Shown piece by piece: positions 8,934 to 17,316 of a stretch of 64,000 nt of DNA. The stretch comes from an uncultured Duncaniella sp. Its GTDB lineage: Bacteria > Bacteroidota > Bacteroidia > Bacteroidales > Muribaculaceae. The position numbers and the translations under genes are program-made. Position 1 is the first letter of the stretch. Every line of letters starts with the position of its first letter. The notes beneath the pieces were generated by a model. That model was not told the origin of the DNA, did not search any database, and worked only from the letters and a program-made list of their open reading frames with translations. Location: NCBI GenBank assembly GCA_910577255.1, contig CAJTMH010000003.1, positions 372,001 through 436,000 of the forward strand, given 5' to 3'.

Positions 8934-9574
8934 GCTTTCTGTTCCTTGGAATAATATCGGCATACAGATGTCAGCCCGCAGTTGAGACAGTCGGGTTTCC
9001 GGGCTTTGCACACATAGCGCCCATGCAGGATGAGCCAATGGTGTGCTTTGGGGATAATCTCGTCGGGGATATTCTTGACCAACGCTTTCTCGGTGCTGAG
9101 AGGGGTTTTACTGTTGGTGGTCAATCCTATGCGTTCGCTGACGCGGAACACATGGGTATCGACTGCCATGGTCGAGCGGTTGTAGACCACTGCAAGGATG
9201 ACATTAGCGGTTTTGCGTCCCACTCCAGGGAGAGTCATAAGAGCGTCAAGATCGGAGGGGACTTCCCCGTCAAATTCCTCCACAAGGCGCTTGGCCATCC
9301 CGCTCAGCGATTTGCTCTTATTGTTGGGATAGGAACATGATTTGATATACTGGAATATCTCGTCAGTTGTGGCGGCCGCCATGTCCTGAGGGGTGGGGAA
9401 TGCCTCAAACAGAGCTGGTGTAATCATGTTGACACGCTTATCCGTGCATTGGGCCGAAAGAATCACGGCCACAAGCAGTTGGAAAGGATTGTCATAATGC
9501 AACTCGGTTTCAGCCACCGGCATAGCGTGTTCAAACCATTCGAGCACGCGGGCATAACGTTCCTTTACGGTCAT
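8930..9574 (-). CDS. nth: endonuclease III (base excision repair glycosylase/AP lyase)
   Basis: A 214-residue DNA repair enzyme removing oxidised pyrimidines and nicking abasic sites. It shows the helix-hairpin-helix LPGVGRKTANVIL with the catalytic lysine, the catalytic aspartate in VDTHVFRV, and the C-terminal iron-sulfur ligand set C-x6-C-x2-C-x5-C (CKARKPDCLNCGLTSVC). Length is normal. It lies between crcB and the TRIC gene, overlapping the latter by four bases, in a run that begins at pheS. Confidence 0.96.
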   Translation of the reverse strand: MTVKERYARVLEWFEHAMPVAETELHYDNPFQLLVAVILSAQCTDKRVNMITPALFEAFPTPQDMAAATTDEIFQYIKSCSYPNNKSKSLSGMAKRLVEEFDGEVPSDLDALMTLPGVGRKTANVILAVVYNRSTMAVDTHVFRVSERIGLTTNSKTPLSTEKALVKNIPDEIIPKAHHWLILHGRYVCKARKPDCLNCGLTSVCRYYSKEQKA

Positions 9575-9602
9575 ATCGGCAAAAGTGGGGAATGACAGTT
9601 TT

Positions 9603-9986
9603 TTAAGATTTGATTAGTGACGCGCTCCACATCCCTGCCATGAAGGCGCAGATGCCACCCGCAAGGGTCACTCCGACATATATCAATGCCTGTGTGGGTT
9701 CGCCTTGACGCACAAGCGACACGATGTCGAGCGTGAAGGTGGAATATGTGGTGAATCCACCTAAAAAACCTGTGATACACAGCAGTCTGATAGTTTTCGA
9801 CGAGCCGATGGCATCAAACAGTGTTGCCGCAAATCCTATCAGCAGACAGCCTATGAGATTAACTGCGAGAGTGTGATGCCAGCGGTCGGTCTGCAACCAC
9901 GGCACATGCTGCAGGAGAAATCTTGATATGCAGCCGAGTGCGCCTCCAGCGGCGACAATGAGGGATTCACCAAGACTTATTGGCAT
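9603..9986 (-). CDS. crcB: fluoride channel of the CrcB/Fluc family
   Basis: A 127-residue membrane protein with four TM helices that exports fluoride as a dual-topology dimer. Family marks: GGALGCISRFLL near the N-terminus, the conserved asparagine in AVNLIGCLLIG, and the GFLGGFTTYSTF loop that lines the pore. It is a single-copy (homodimeric) form. No fluoride riboswitch is evident in the 36 bases between it and pheS, so it is probably transcribed with pheS. Confidence 0.94.
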   Translation of the reverse strand: MPISLGESLIVAAGGALGCISRFLLQHVPWLQTDRWHHTLAVNLIGCLLIGFAATLFDAIGSSKTIRLLCITGFLGGFTTYSTFTLDIVSLVRQGEPTQALIYVGVTLAGGICAFMAGMWSASLIKS

Positions 9987-10022
9987 GGTGGGATAGCCTG
10001 TTGGATGTGTGGGTAGGGCGGT

Positions 10023-11042
10023 TTAGTGGGCTGCCTGGAACTGTTCAAGGAAGCGCACGTCGTTTTCGGAGAACATGCGGAGGTCCTTGACCTGGTATTT
10101 CAGATTCGTGATACGTTCCACGCCCATGCCGAGGGCAAAACCGTTGTAAACTTTCGAGTCGATGCCGCAGGCTTCGAGCACGTTGGGGTCAACCATGCCG
10201 CAACCGAGGATTTCCACCCATCCGGTGTGCTTGCAGAAAGAGCATCCCTTACCGCCGCAGAGGTTGCAGGAGATATCCATTTCGGCCGAAGGTTCGGTGA
10301 AGGGGAAGTAGCTCGGGCGCAGACGGATTTTTGTCTCGGGGCCGAACATCTCGCGGGCAAAGTAGAGGAGTGTCTGGCGCAGGTCGGCGAAAGAAACATT
10401 TTTGTCTACGTAAAGGGCCTCAACCTGATGGAAGAAGCAGTGAGCACGCGCCGAAATAGCCTCGTTGCGGTAAACGCGTCCCGGGCAGATGATGCGGATA
10501 GGGGGCTGGGTCTTCTCCATGACACGGCTCTGGACCGATGAGGTGTGGGTGCGCAGGAGAACGTCGGGATTACGCTGTATGAAGAATGTGTCCTGCATGT
10601 CGCGTGCGGGGTGATCCTCAGCGAAATTAAGCGATGAGAACACATGCCAGTCATCCTCGATTTCAGGACCTTCGGCAATGGTGAAGCCGAGGCGCGAGAA
10701 GATGGAGATGATTTCATTTTTAACCAGTGAGAGCGGGTGGCGGCTGCCAAGCGGCATTGGTGCGGCCGAACGACTGAGGTCGAAATCATCAGAGAGATTA
10801 TCGGTCTGCTCAAGCGCTTCACGCATGGCGTTGAGCTTGTCGGTAGCAAGGGTTTTCAGCTCATTGAGTTTCTGCCCGAGTTCGCGTTTTTGTTCGGCGG
10901 GGACAGTACGGAAGTCAGCCATGAGGGCTGAGATTTCACCTTTTTTGCTGAGATATTTAATGCGCAGAGCCTCCACTTCCTGAGCATTGGCAGCGCTTAA
11001 TGCTTCTATTTCAGCTTTGAGCTGATTTATCTTGTCAATCAT
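10023..11042 (-). CDS. pheS: phenylalanyl-tRNA synthetase alpha subunit
   Basis: A 339-residue class II aminoacyl-tRNA synthetase subunit. The N-terminal ~90 residues form the tRNA-binding coiled coil; the catalytic core follows, with LGSRHPLSLV, GFTIAEGPEIEDDWHVF, the motif 2 region RVYRNEAISARAHCFFHQ and the glycine-rich GMGVERI of motif 3. It carries the Cys-rich insert CNLCGGKGCSFCKHTGW seen in many PheS proteins. The partner pheT is not in the window, so the two subunits are encoded apart. It appears to lead the transcription unit pheS-crcB-nth-TRIC. Confidence 0.96.
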   Translation of the reverse strand: MIDKINQLKAEIEALSAANAQEVEALRIKYLSKKGEISALMADFRTVPAEQKRELGQKLNELKTLATDKLNAMREALEQTDNLSDDFDLSRSAAPMPLGSRHPLSLVKNEIISIFSRLGFTIAEGPEIEDDWHVFSSLNFAEDHPARDMQDTFFIQRNPDVLLRTHTSSVQSRVMEKTQPPIRIICPGRVYRNEAISARAHCFFHQVEALYVDKNVSFADLRQTLLYFAREMFGPETKIRLRPSYFPFTEPSAEMDISCNLCGGKGCSFCKHTGWVEILGCGMVDPNVLEACGIDSKVYNGFALGMGVERITNLKYQVKDLRMFSENDVRFLEQFQAAH

Positions 11043-11068
11043 AATGTTCGAAGTGTGATAATTTCGTG

Positions 11069-11076
11069 CAAATTTA
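11069..11076 (-). promoter_or_regulatory. -7 box of pheS
   Basis: On the minus strand the site reads TAAATTTG, matching TAnnTTTG, about 27 bases upstream of the pheS ATG. No good -33 element is seen at the right distance. Confidence 0.4.
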
Positions 11077-11104
11077 CGAATTATTTTTCAAGCCGTGGGT
11101 ATAT

Positions 11105-11971
11105 TCACCCGCGTTTTTTTGCCGGAGTCTCCTCGTCGGCAAACCTGTTAGGGAAGTCGATATGTAATTTGGGGCGCATCATGGCATATATGACGAGCAG
11201 CACACCTATCAGTATGAATGGCACACTGAGCCACTGGCCCATGTTGAGGGTCATGTCCGACTCGAATTCCACCTGGTCATTCTTGATGAATTCAATTAGG
11301 AATCGTGTGCCGAACAGGATGATGAAAAACACTCCGAATATAAGTCCCGGACGCTCTTCGGCGTTCTTTTTCCAATACATCCACATCAGAAGGCCGAAAA
11401 GGGCAAAGTAGCACAAGGCTTCGTAGATTTGTGTCGGGTGGCATGCCTGTCCGTAATATAATGAGTGCCATTCATGTGAGCGGATAAACATGAACCCCCA
11501 AGGGAGATCCGTGGCATGGCCGAAGATTTCGGAGTTCATGAGATTGCCGAGGCGGATCAGACCACCTACAAGTGCAATCGGTATCACAAGACGGTCAAAT
11601 GTCCACAGCGGATTGCGCTTGGTGGTGAAAATGGAGTAGGCGAGCACTCCGAGTATTATGCCTATTGTGCCACCGTGGCTTGCAAGGCCACCCTCCCATA
11701 CGTATAGGATTGTGATCGGATCCTGGCTGTATTTGTCCCACTCGTAGAAAAACACATGTCCGAGACGTGCGCCGATGATGGTGCCTGCCATAGTCCACAG
11801 AAGGAGCACTCCGAGCCAACGTTCAGGAGCACCTTCATGTTTGTAGATGCGGGCCTCGATCTCATAACCGATTAGAAACCCCACCATGAACGCGAGGCTA
11901 TACCAACGCAGACTGAAATTTCCGATATGAAACAGCACCGGGTCAGCGTTCCACACAATAAAATCTAACAT
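11105..11971 (-). CDS. lgt: prolipoprotein diacylglyceryl transferase
   Basis: A 288-residue inner-membrane enzyme that adds diacylglycerol to the lipobox cysteine of prolipoproteins, the first step in maturing lipoproteins such as those in this window. Visible marks: the N-terminal FSLRWYSLAFMVGF, the ARLGHVFFYEWD segment, the signature GGLASHGGTIGI and the RLGNLMNSEIFG motif, with about seven TM helices. A longer in-frame start at 12031 adds 20 hydrophilic residues; the ATG at 11969-11971 matches the family start. It has its own promoter at 12058-12089. Confidence 0.95.
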   Translation of the reverse strand: MLDFIVWNADPVLFHIGNFSLRWYSLAFMVGFLIGYEIEARIYKHEGAPERWLGVLLLWTMAGTIIGARLGHVFFYEWDKYSQDPITILYVWEGGLASHGGTIGIILGVLAYSIFTTKRNPLWTFDRLVIPIALVGGLIRLGNLMNSEIFGHATDLPWGFMFIRSHEWHSLYYGQACHPTQIYEALCYFALFGLLMWMYWKKNAEERPGLIFGVFFIILFGTRFLIEFIKNDQVEFESDMTLNMGQWLSVPFILIGVLLVIYAMMRPKLHIDFPNRFADEETPAKKRG

Positions 11972-12057
11972 AAAGGGATGAATTGAGTTTTGTGATTCTG
12001 AATTAAAAAGCCTGTAAGCCGACAGACGCATAGTAAGCGAGAGACGGTATAGTTTGG

Positions 12058-12089
12058 CAAAATTACGCAGAATTTGTGCTCAAATCAAA
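12058..12089 (-). promoter_or_regulatory. promoter of lgt
   Basis: On the minus strand TTTG (12089-12086), 20 bases, then TAATTTTG (12065-12058), an ideal Bacteroidetes promoter. The transcript would start near 12052, about 80 bases before the lgt ATG. Confidence 0.75.
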
Positions 12090-12133
12090 AAATGGCCCCC
12101 TATTTTGCATTAATTAACGAGTGGAAAGGTGGC

Positions 12134-13528
12134 TCACGATTGGTCCTTAATGCGTGATATGACACCGTTGTTGCGGTCGTTGTGCCGGGAATAAAAACCG
12201 TCGAAGGTGAAGAGTCTGACCACTCCATACGAGATGGCCGCACATATCACAATCGGCAGAAAGAATGTGTAGCCGGCGGCCATCTCCGAGGTGAGAAACA
12301 TGGCCATGAACGGTGCACGGATTGCTCCTGACATCACTCCTGCCATTCCGAAATAAGCGAACGTCGAGGTGGGAAGATCGAGCCCGAACAACTTGTTCAT
12401 CATGAAAGCGAAGAAGAAGCCGGCAAAGCATCCGGCAAAAAGAGTCGGGGCGAAGTCACCACTCACACCGCCTCCACTGTTGGTGGCAGAAGTGGCAAAA
12501 CATTTGGCCAGCAATGTGCCACCCACCACGAGGAGAAGCATCCACGACGTGTCGGTCACGTCGTGAAATAGGCTGTCGTTGACTATGGTTGATGCATTTC
12601 CGTTGATGATTCGTCCCACGGTGTCGTAGCCTTCGCCATAGAGTGTCGGGAAAAGAAATATGAGAAGTGCAAGCATCCCTCCACCTATCAGGTTTTTGAC
12701 CCAGTGGTTGGTAAATGAGTCGAGCATCTTCTCCACTTTTTTCATTATGAAGCTGTAATATAGAGAATAGAGCCCGCAGAACACACCTAACGCTATCACA
12801 TAAGGGATGATTGAGGCTTCGAAGGCCACCGGGGCCGTGAATGGAATGTCGATAGTGCAACCTGACCAGGCGTAGGCTGTCATGGCCGATGTGACGGCTG
12901 CAGCCACCAGAGCGAGTACCGACATGGTGGTCAGCTCCATCCCGAGCACTTCAAGCGTGAAGAGTATGCCTCCGACCGGAGCTTTGAAGATACCTGCGAT
13001 GCCGGCTCCTGCGCCGCATCCTATCATTATCTTCATCAACAGGGGCGAGAGCCTGAACAAGCGTCCTATGTTGCTTCCTATGGCGGCTCCGGTATATGCT
13101 ATCGGGCCCTCCGAACCTGCCGATCCTCCGAACCCAAGGGTCATTGTGCTTGCGATCATCGGGGCGTAGGTGAGATGCGGTTTGAGCCGATACATCCTCT
13201 GCGAGAGGTCATGCATGAGCTGACGCACCCCATGGGCGAGATTGTCATGTAGAATATAGCGGGTATAGATTGCCGTTAGCAAAATGCCGGCCACTGGAAT
13301 GACGAGGAGTATGTAATTGGCGCTCTCGGCGTTGAGATGGGACGTAAGCATGAGCGACACCCAGCCAATCATGCGTTTGAGCAGAAATGCGGCTGTGCCT
13401 GTGAGCAGCCCTATGATGACGGCCGGCACGAAGATGAAGGGCATGTTGGGCACATATCGCTCCCTCCAGCGCAGCATGAGCGTGACGCCATGATGGAATT
13501 TACGTGCGATTCGGTAGAATAAACTCAT
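12134..13528 (-). CDS. ClC-family chloride channel or H+/Cl- exchanger
   Basis: A 464-residue integral membrane protein with the ClC fold. Anion-site motifs are visible: GSAGSEGPIAYTG with the gating glutamate (about residues 133-145), and GGGVSGDFAPTLFAG (about residues 350-364), the GxFxP-type loop. The region GMAGVMSGAIRAPFMA marks the C-terminal half. The protein ends soon after the TM domain, with no CBS domains. The retained gating glutamate is compatible with either exchanger or channel. It is monocistronic between lgt and the divergent DUF695-like gene. Confidence 0.92.
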   Translation of the reverse strand: MSLFYRIARKFHHGVTLMLRWRERYVPNMPFIFVPAVIIGLLTGTAAFLLKRMIGWVSLMLTSHLNAESANYILLVIPVAGILLTAIYTRYILHDNLAHGVRQLMHDLSQRMYRLKPHLTYAPMIASTMTLGFGGSAGSEGPIAYTGAAIGSNIGRLFRLSPLLMKIMIGCGAGAGIAGIFKAPVGGILFTLEVLGMELTTMSVLALVAAAVTSAMTAYAWSGCTIDIPFTAPVAFEASIIPYVIALGVFCGLYSLYYSFIMKKVEKMLDSFTNHWVKNLIGGGMLALLIFLFPTLYGEGYDTVGRIINGNASTIVNDSLFHDVTDTSWMLLLVVGGTLLAKCFATSATNSGGGVSGDFAPTLFAGCFAGFFFAFMMNKLFGLDLPTSTFAYFGMAGVMSGAIRAPFMAMFLTSEMAAGYTFFLPIVICAAISYGVVRLFTFDGFYSRHNDRNNGVISRIKDQS

Positions 13529-13663
13529 AATCCGTAAGTTGAAACGTGTGGGATATAAATTTCAACAATCCAGTTGCTGATAAGGTTGCGTAACGAGTAC
13601 TATTCTACGGTAGCCCGGTAAAATTCAGAAGTCGAAAAATTTTCCGATTCCGAATAAAAACAC

Positions 13664-13671
13664 TACCTTTG
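13664..13671 (+). promoter_or_regulatory. -7 box before the DUF695-like gene
   Basis: TACCTTTG fits TAnnTTTG, with a T-rich element (TTTC 13641-13644) 19 bases upstream. It places a start of transcription about 40 bases before the gene. Confidence 0.5.
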
Positions 13672-13718
13672 GCCTTGGACAGATGACCATGTTGTCATGT
13701 GTCCGTTAATTATCATGC

Positions 13719-14204
13719 ATGGAGTGGTGTAAGTTGGCACCCTCTGAAATAATACGGAAATCCCTTATGGAAAAAGAAATAGGTTCCTGGTGGACATCAC
13801 CCACCGAAAGCGAGTCGGGACGTCTGATTATGGTGACCGGACGTCGCGATGTGGAAAAATTCAGAAGTAACGAGCGTTATAAAATACGCATCGAGGTGAC
13901 GTGGAAGTATGAAGGCGGCCCTGACGGAATGCCCGACACTGCCACATCGACCATGATGGAGGAAGTGCAGGAAGCACTGCAGAATGTGTTTGCTAAGGAT
14001 CCGGTGGCGGTTCTTACCGGTATTTACACCGGCGACGATCAGCGCGACTGGGTGTTCTATGCCACAAGCACCCATATCTTCGGAAAAAAACTAAACGAGG
14101 CTCTCGAGCCGTTCCCTCAGCTTCCGCTCACAATATATGCGGAGAATGATCCCGACTGGGATGAGTATGCCGAGATGTCGGAAGCGGAAATAAAACTCGA
14201 TTGA
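13719..14204 (+). CDS. DUF695-like domain protein
   Basis: A 161-residue cytosolic protein without signal or TM segments. The order of features, a strand-rich N-terminus, then VAVLTGIYTGDDQRDWVFYAT and a C-terminal LPLTIYAENDPDWDEY, fits the DUF695 family as I know it; its biochemical role is unknown. A second start at 13767 (MEKEIGSWW) would remove 16 residues and looks equally plausible. The gene converges on the DUF6155-like gene, leaving only 8 bases between stops. Confidence 0.7.
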   Translation: MEWCKLAPSEIIRKSLMEKEIGSWWTSPTESESGRLIMVTGRRDVEKFRSNERYKIRIEVTWKYEGGPDGMPDTATSTMMEEVQEALQNVFAKDPVAVLTGIYTGDDQRDWVFYATSTHIFGKKLNEALEPFPQLPLTIYAENDPDWDEYAEMSEAEIKLD

Positions 14205-14212
14205 CTCTATTC

Positions 14213-14743
14213 TTATTCCAGTTCCAGCTGGAAACGGTAGAGCGAACCGGAGAGCTTTGATTTGAGCGGATTCTGGTAATACCTGAAGTCCTCCATTTCC
14301 CTGATGGCTTTAGTGATTCGTGGCAAATACTCATCAAGGAGAAGCCTGGGCTTGAGAAAACCGAGTGTCTCCACGAAAAATTTATTTATGGCATCGTTTG
14401 TGGTGTCTTTGAACCACTCCTTGGCCCCTACGGCACATAGCTCGGTGACAACGAACACCATCATTTCCGCTACTGCTTCGTCGCCTGGTTCAAGTATCGT
14501 GAATTTCTTAAGCAAGGCTCTTATCTTGGGCATACGCGGACGGTGTGCCCGCCGTGAATATCGATTGATTTCCTTGAGCAGTGGCTTTTTATAAGCCTCT
14601 GCCTTGGCTGATATGTCAGGGTCGGCAAAGAAGTCGAGAATCTCTTTTGCCTCCTTGCTTTTGGCGTATATATCGAAAAGCAACTCTTTGAGCTGCTCGG
14701 CGTTGAAGTCGGCAATCGCCTTCTTTAGTGTGGTTTTTGACAT
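14213..14743 (-). CDS. DUF6155-like cytosolic protein
   Basis: A 176-residue, mostly helical, charged protein beginning MSKTTLKKAIADFNAEQLKELLFDIY and continuing with KEILDFFADPD. This start resembles the DUF6155 family, seen mainly in Bacteroidetes and Firmicutes; no activity is known. There is no signal peptide or membrane segment. It is convergent with the DUF695-like gene, and no operon partner lies upstream. Confidence 0.7.
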   Translation of the reverse strand: MSKTTLKKAIADFNAEQLKELLFDIYAKSKEAKEILDFFADPDISAKAEAYKKPLLKEINRYSRRAHRPRMPKIRALLKKFTILEPGDEAVAEMMVFVVTELCAVGAKEWFKDTTNDAINKFFVETLGFLKPRLLLDEYLPRITKAIREMEDFRYYQNPLKSKLSGSLYRFQLELE

Positions 14744-14898
14744 TGTGACAAGTGTGTTGCTTATGTTATTGCCGTCGGAAATGCTACGGCGTGTCTATGT
14801 ATAACAAACGTGACGCAGGATCGGAATATTGGCATTCCGGCCTCGCGCCACGTTTTTTTATTCGCACCTGCGTTTATGGTGCCAAATGGTTGCAGTCC

Positions 14899-16962
14899 TT
14901 ATTTTGCGTATCCCTTGATGCCTTTTTCGAGGAAAGCTGAGAAGCGGGGGATATTTTCATCGTAGGAGAACGGACCTGAAAGGAGCTCACCCTCGTTGTT
15001 TAGAATCACGTAATAGGGCTGCGCGTTGGCATTGAACTTATAGCGCTGCAGATAGCTCCAACGGTCACCGTAGGTGTAGAGAGTGATTTCCTTGCCGAAT
15101 TCAGTGACTTTAATGGGTTCGGGAAGTGCTTTCTTCTCGTCGACCATGAGCTTGATGACTACGAAATTGTCCTCGATCATTGCTTTTACGTTGGCTTCGT
15201 CGAGCACAGCGCCTTCCATTTTGCGGCAGTTGACGCAACCAAATCCGGAGAAATCAATGAGCACCGGTTTACCTGACTCGGCAGCGGCCTTCATGCCCTC
15301 CTCGTAGTCGTCATATTCCTTGAATCCGTTGCCGTAGAGGTTGAAGTCCTGAGTGAAGAGCGGCGGGACAAAGGCGCTCACTCCTTTGAGTGGCGCTCCC
15401 CAAAGACCGGGGATAAGGTAGACTGTGAATGACAGTGATGCAAGGGCGAGGAAGAAGCGGAATACTCCAACGCTGCTGTCGGCAGGACCGTAGTGGGAGA
15501 AGTTGAATTTGCCGAGCAGATAGAGCCCCAGAAGCAGGAAGATGACAATCCAGAGAGCCAGGAAGGCTTCGCGGTCAAGTAAGTGCCATCCGTAGGCAAG
15601 GTCAGCCACTGAGAGGAATTTCAGCGAGAGTGCGAGTTCAACGAATCCGAGCACCACTTTGAGAGTGTTCATCCAGCCTCCTGAACGAGGTGCAGCCTGG
15701 AGCATGGTGGGGAACATGGCAAATAGCATGAATGGGAGCGCGAGTGCGCTTGAGAAGCCTAACATGCCGATGGCGGGGCCCCACAGATTGCCCATAGAGG
15801 CTGCTTCAACAAGCAGGGTGCCTATGATAGGGCCTGTACATGAGAATGACACGAGCGTTAAGGTGAACGCCATGAAGAAGATGGAGAGAAGCCCAGTGGT
15901 ACGCTCGGCAGTGGCATCCATCTTGTTTGACCACGAGGCAGGGAGCTTGATGTCGAATGCTCCAAAGAAGGAGATTGCGAACACTACGAGCAGCAGGAAG
16001 AATATGATGTTGCATGTGGCCGAGGTGGAGAGGGCGTTGAGTGAGCTTGCGCCGAATATGCCTGTGATGATGAGGCCGAGGGCAACATAGATGACGATGA
16101 TGGAGACTCCGTAGATGCAGGCATCGGCTATCGACTTGCTGCGGTCTTTGCCTTTCTTAAGGAAGAAGCTCACAGTCATCGGTATCATGGGCCATACACA
16201 AGGAGTGAAGAGGGCCACGAGTCCACCTAAGAAGCAGGTGAAGAATATATACCACAGCGAAGTGGTGGAGAAGTCATCGGCCTGGCCTCCATCCTCGTAT
16301 GTCACCGGGGCCCAAAGATCGGTCCCCTTGGCGGCAGCCGGGGTGGTGGCGGCTATAGAGTCGGGCGTGGCAGCCACTGAATCGGATGTGAGGGTGTCAG
16401 CCCCCTCAGCCGTCGGTTGGTCGGTGGCTTCGGTTGTCTCTGTCTGTGACTCAGCGGCTTTAGGCTCATCTTTTTTCTCCTCGGCTTTTGGTGCGGTGAT
16501 TTTCGCTGTGCCGGAGAGTGAGAAGTTGGAACGTGCCGGCGGGATGCAGTTCTGGTCGTTGCATGCTGAATATACCAGTGCCACATCAATGCCAAACTCT
16601 GGTTTGGTTGCGGTGAATTTCTGTGTGAGAGTCACGCTCTTAGTCCACCATGACAACTCGGCGTCAAACATGTCGTCATGCTCCTTATGGGCGGCTTTTG
16701 AAGGTACCGGTTTGCCGTCGAGTGTCACACCGTCGAGCTTAGGGAAGTTGATTTCCAACGGCTGGGGGCCCAGATCAGGGTCCACCTCATTGGAGTACAT
16801 GTGCCATCCATTGCCTATGGTAGCGGTAAGCACCACAGCTCCGTGGTTGTCATCGGTCATCTCGACCTTGGCATTCCATCTAACCGGAGTCATTATCTGG
16901 GCAGAAGCAAGCCCTGCGCAGAACAGAATTAAGGTTAAGAAGATAGAAAGTGATTTACGCAT
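14899..16962 (-). CDS. dsbD: DsbD-type protein-disulfide reductase
   Basis: A 687-residue membrane protein that carries electrons from cytosolic thioredoxin to periplasmic thiols. The order is: signal peptide (residues 1-21); N-terminal DsbD domain with the CNDQNC pair (about 115-120); a Pro/Thr/Ser/Glu-rich linker (about 140-210); eight-TM CcdA-like core with the redox cysteines in FTPCVWPMIP and SCTGPIIGT; and a C-terminal thioredoxin domain with CVNC in FSGFGCVNCRKME (about 575-582). All three cysteine pairs are intact. In-frame starts at 17028 and 16986 exist, but both precede or overlap a leader palindrome; the ATG at 16960-16962 begins directly with the signal peptide. Confidence 0.93.
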   Translation of the reverse strand: MRKSLSIFLTLILFCAGLASAQIMTPVRWNAKVEMTDDNHGAVVLTATIGNGWHMYSNEVDPDLGPQPLEINFPKLDGVTLDGKPVPSKAAHKEHDDMFDAELSWWTKSVTLTQKFTATKPEFGIDVALVYSACNDQNCIPPARSNFSLSGTAKITAPKAEEKKDEPKAAESQTETTEATDQPTAEGADTLTSDSVAATPDSIAATTPAAAKGTDLWAPVTYEDGGQADDFSTTSLWYIFFTCFLGGLVALFTPCVWPMIPMTVSFFLKKGKDRSKSIADACIYGVSIIVIYVALGLIITGIFGASSLNALSTSATCNIIFFLLLVVFAISFFGAFDIKLPASWSNKMDATAERTTGLLSIFFMAFTLTLVSFSCTGPIIGTLLVEAASMGNLWGPAIGMLGFSSALALPFMLFAMFPTMLQAAPRSGGWMNTLKVVLGFVELALSLKFLSVADLAYGWHLLDREAFLALWIVIFLLLGLYLLGKFNFSHYGPADSSVGVFRFFLALASLSFTVYLIPGLWGAPLKGVSAFVPPLFTQDFNLYGNGFKEYDDYEEGMKAAAESGKPVLIDFSGFGCVNCRKMEGAVLDEANVKAMIEDNFVVIKLMVDEKKALPEPIKVTEFGKEITLYTYGDRWSYLQRYKFNANAQPYYVILNNEGELLSGPFSYDENIPRFSAFLEKGIKGYAK

Positions 16963-16994
16963 ATTTTCAGTAAGGTTGGTATTCATGATTTTAT

Positions 16995-17020
16995 GGAAAA
17001 ATCGAGCCCTCGATTTTTCC
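16995..17020 (-). promoter_or_regulatory. inverted repeat at the dsbD transcript 5' end
   Basis: GGAAAAATCGAG (16995-17006) and CTCGATTTTTCC (17009-17020) are perfect 12-base inverted copies separated by two bases. The repeat lies immediately downstream of the -7 box, so it is either an operator covering the start site or a hairpin at the mRNA 5' end. Confidence 0.6.
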
Positions 17021-17025
17021 GGGCA

Positions 17026-17057
17026 CAAAATTACTACAAATTAGACTCTTTTCCAAT
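17026..17057 (-). promoter_or_regulatory. promoter of dsbD
   Basis: On the minus strand ATTG (17057-17054), 20 bases, then TAATTTTG (17033-17026). The start of transcription would be near 17020, at the edge of the 26-base inverted repeat. Confidence 0.65.
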
Positions 17058-17202
17058 TCTCACTAATATCTGTAATTGCTCTGTAACCATAATTAGAGCT
17101 TCTTTCCTGATGTTAACATATATTTTGTAAGGAGGTTTGCGATTGTAGGTTGCAACTAAGTGATACTATTTTACCATTTTTATGCATAGGTGTCCTGAAC
17201 CG

Positions 17203-17233
17203 TTGTTTTTATGGCGGTAAAATAGTAACTTTG
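17203..17233 (+). promoter_or_regulatory. promoter of the GH36-GH5 unit
   Basis: TTGT (17203-17206), 19 bases, then TAACTTTG (17226-17233). The in-frame GTG at 17233 overlaps the -7 box and so cannot be a start codon, which supports ATG 17317 for the first gene. Confidence 0.65.
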
Positions 17234-17316
17234 TGACATTGGGTAGCCTTATGATACCTGCCCGTACCCTTACCTTAAAACAATATTACACAGTAAATAA
17301 ACCTTTCATAACCATC

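Noticed and set aside
16115..17044. 309-residue frame opposite dsbD
   Set aside because: Antisense shadow rich in Ser/Ala/Val; the DsbD frame holds all conserved cysteines.
17233..17316. Upstream GTG start giving a 764-residue GH36 protein
   Set aside because: The GTG overlaps the -7 box, and the signal peptide begins at ATG 17317.
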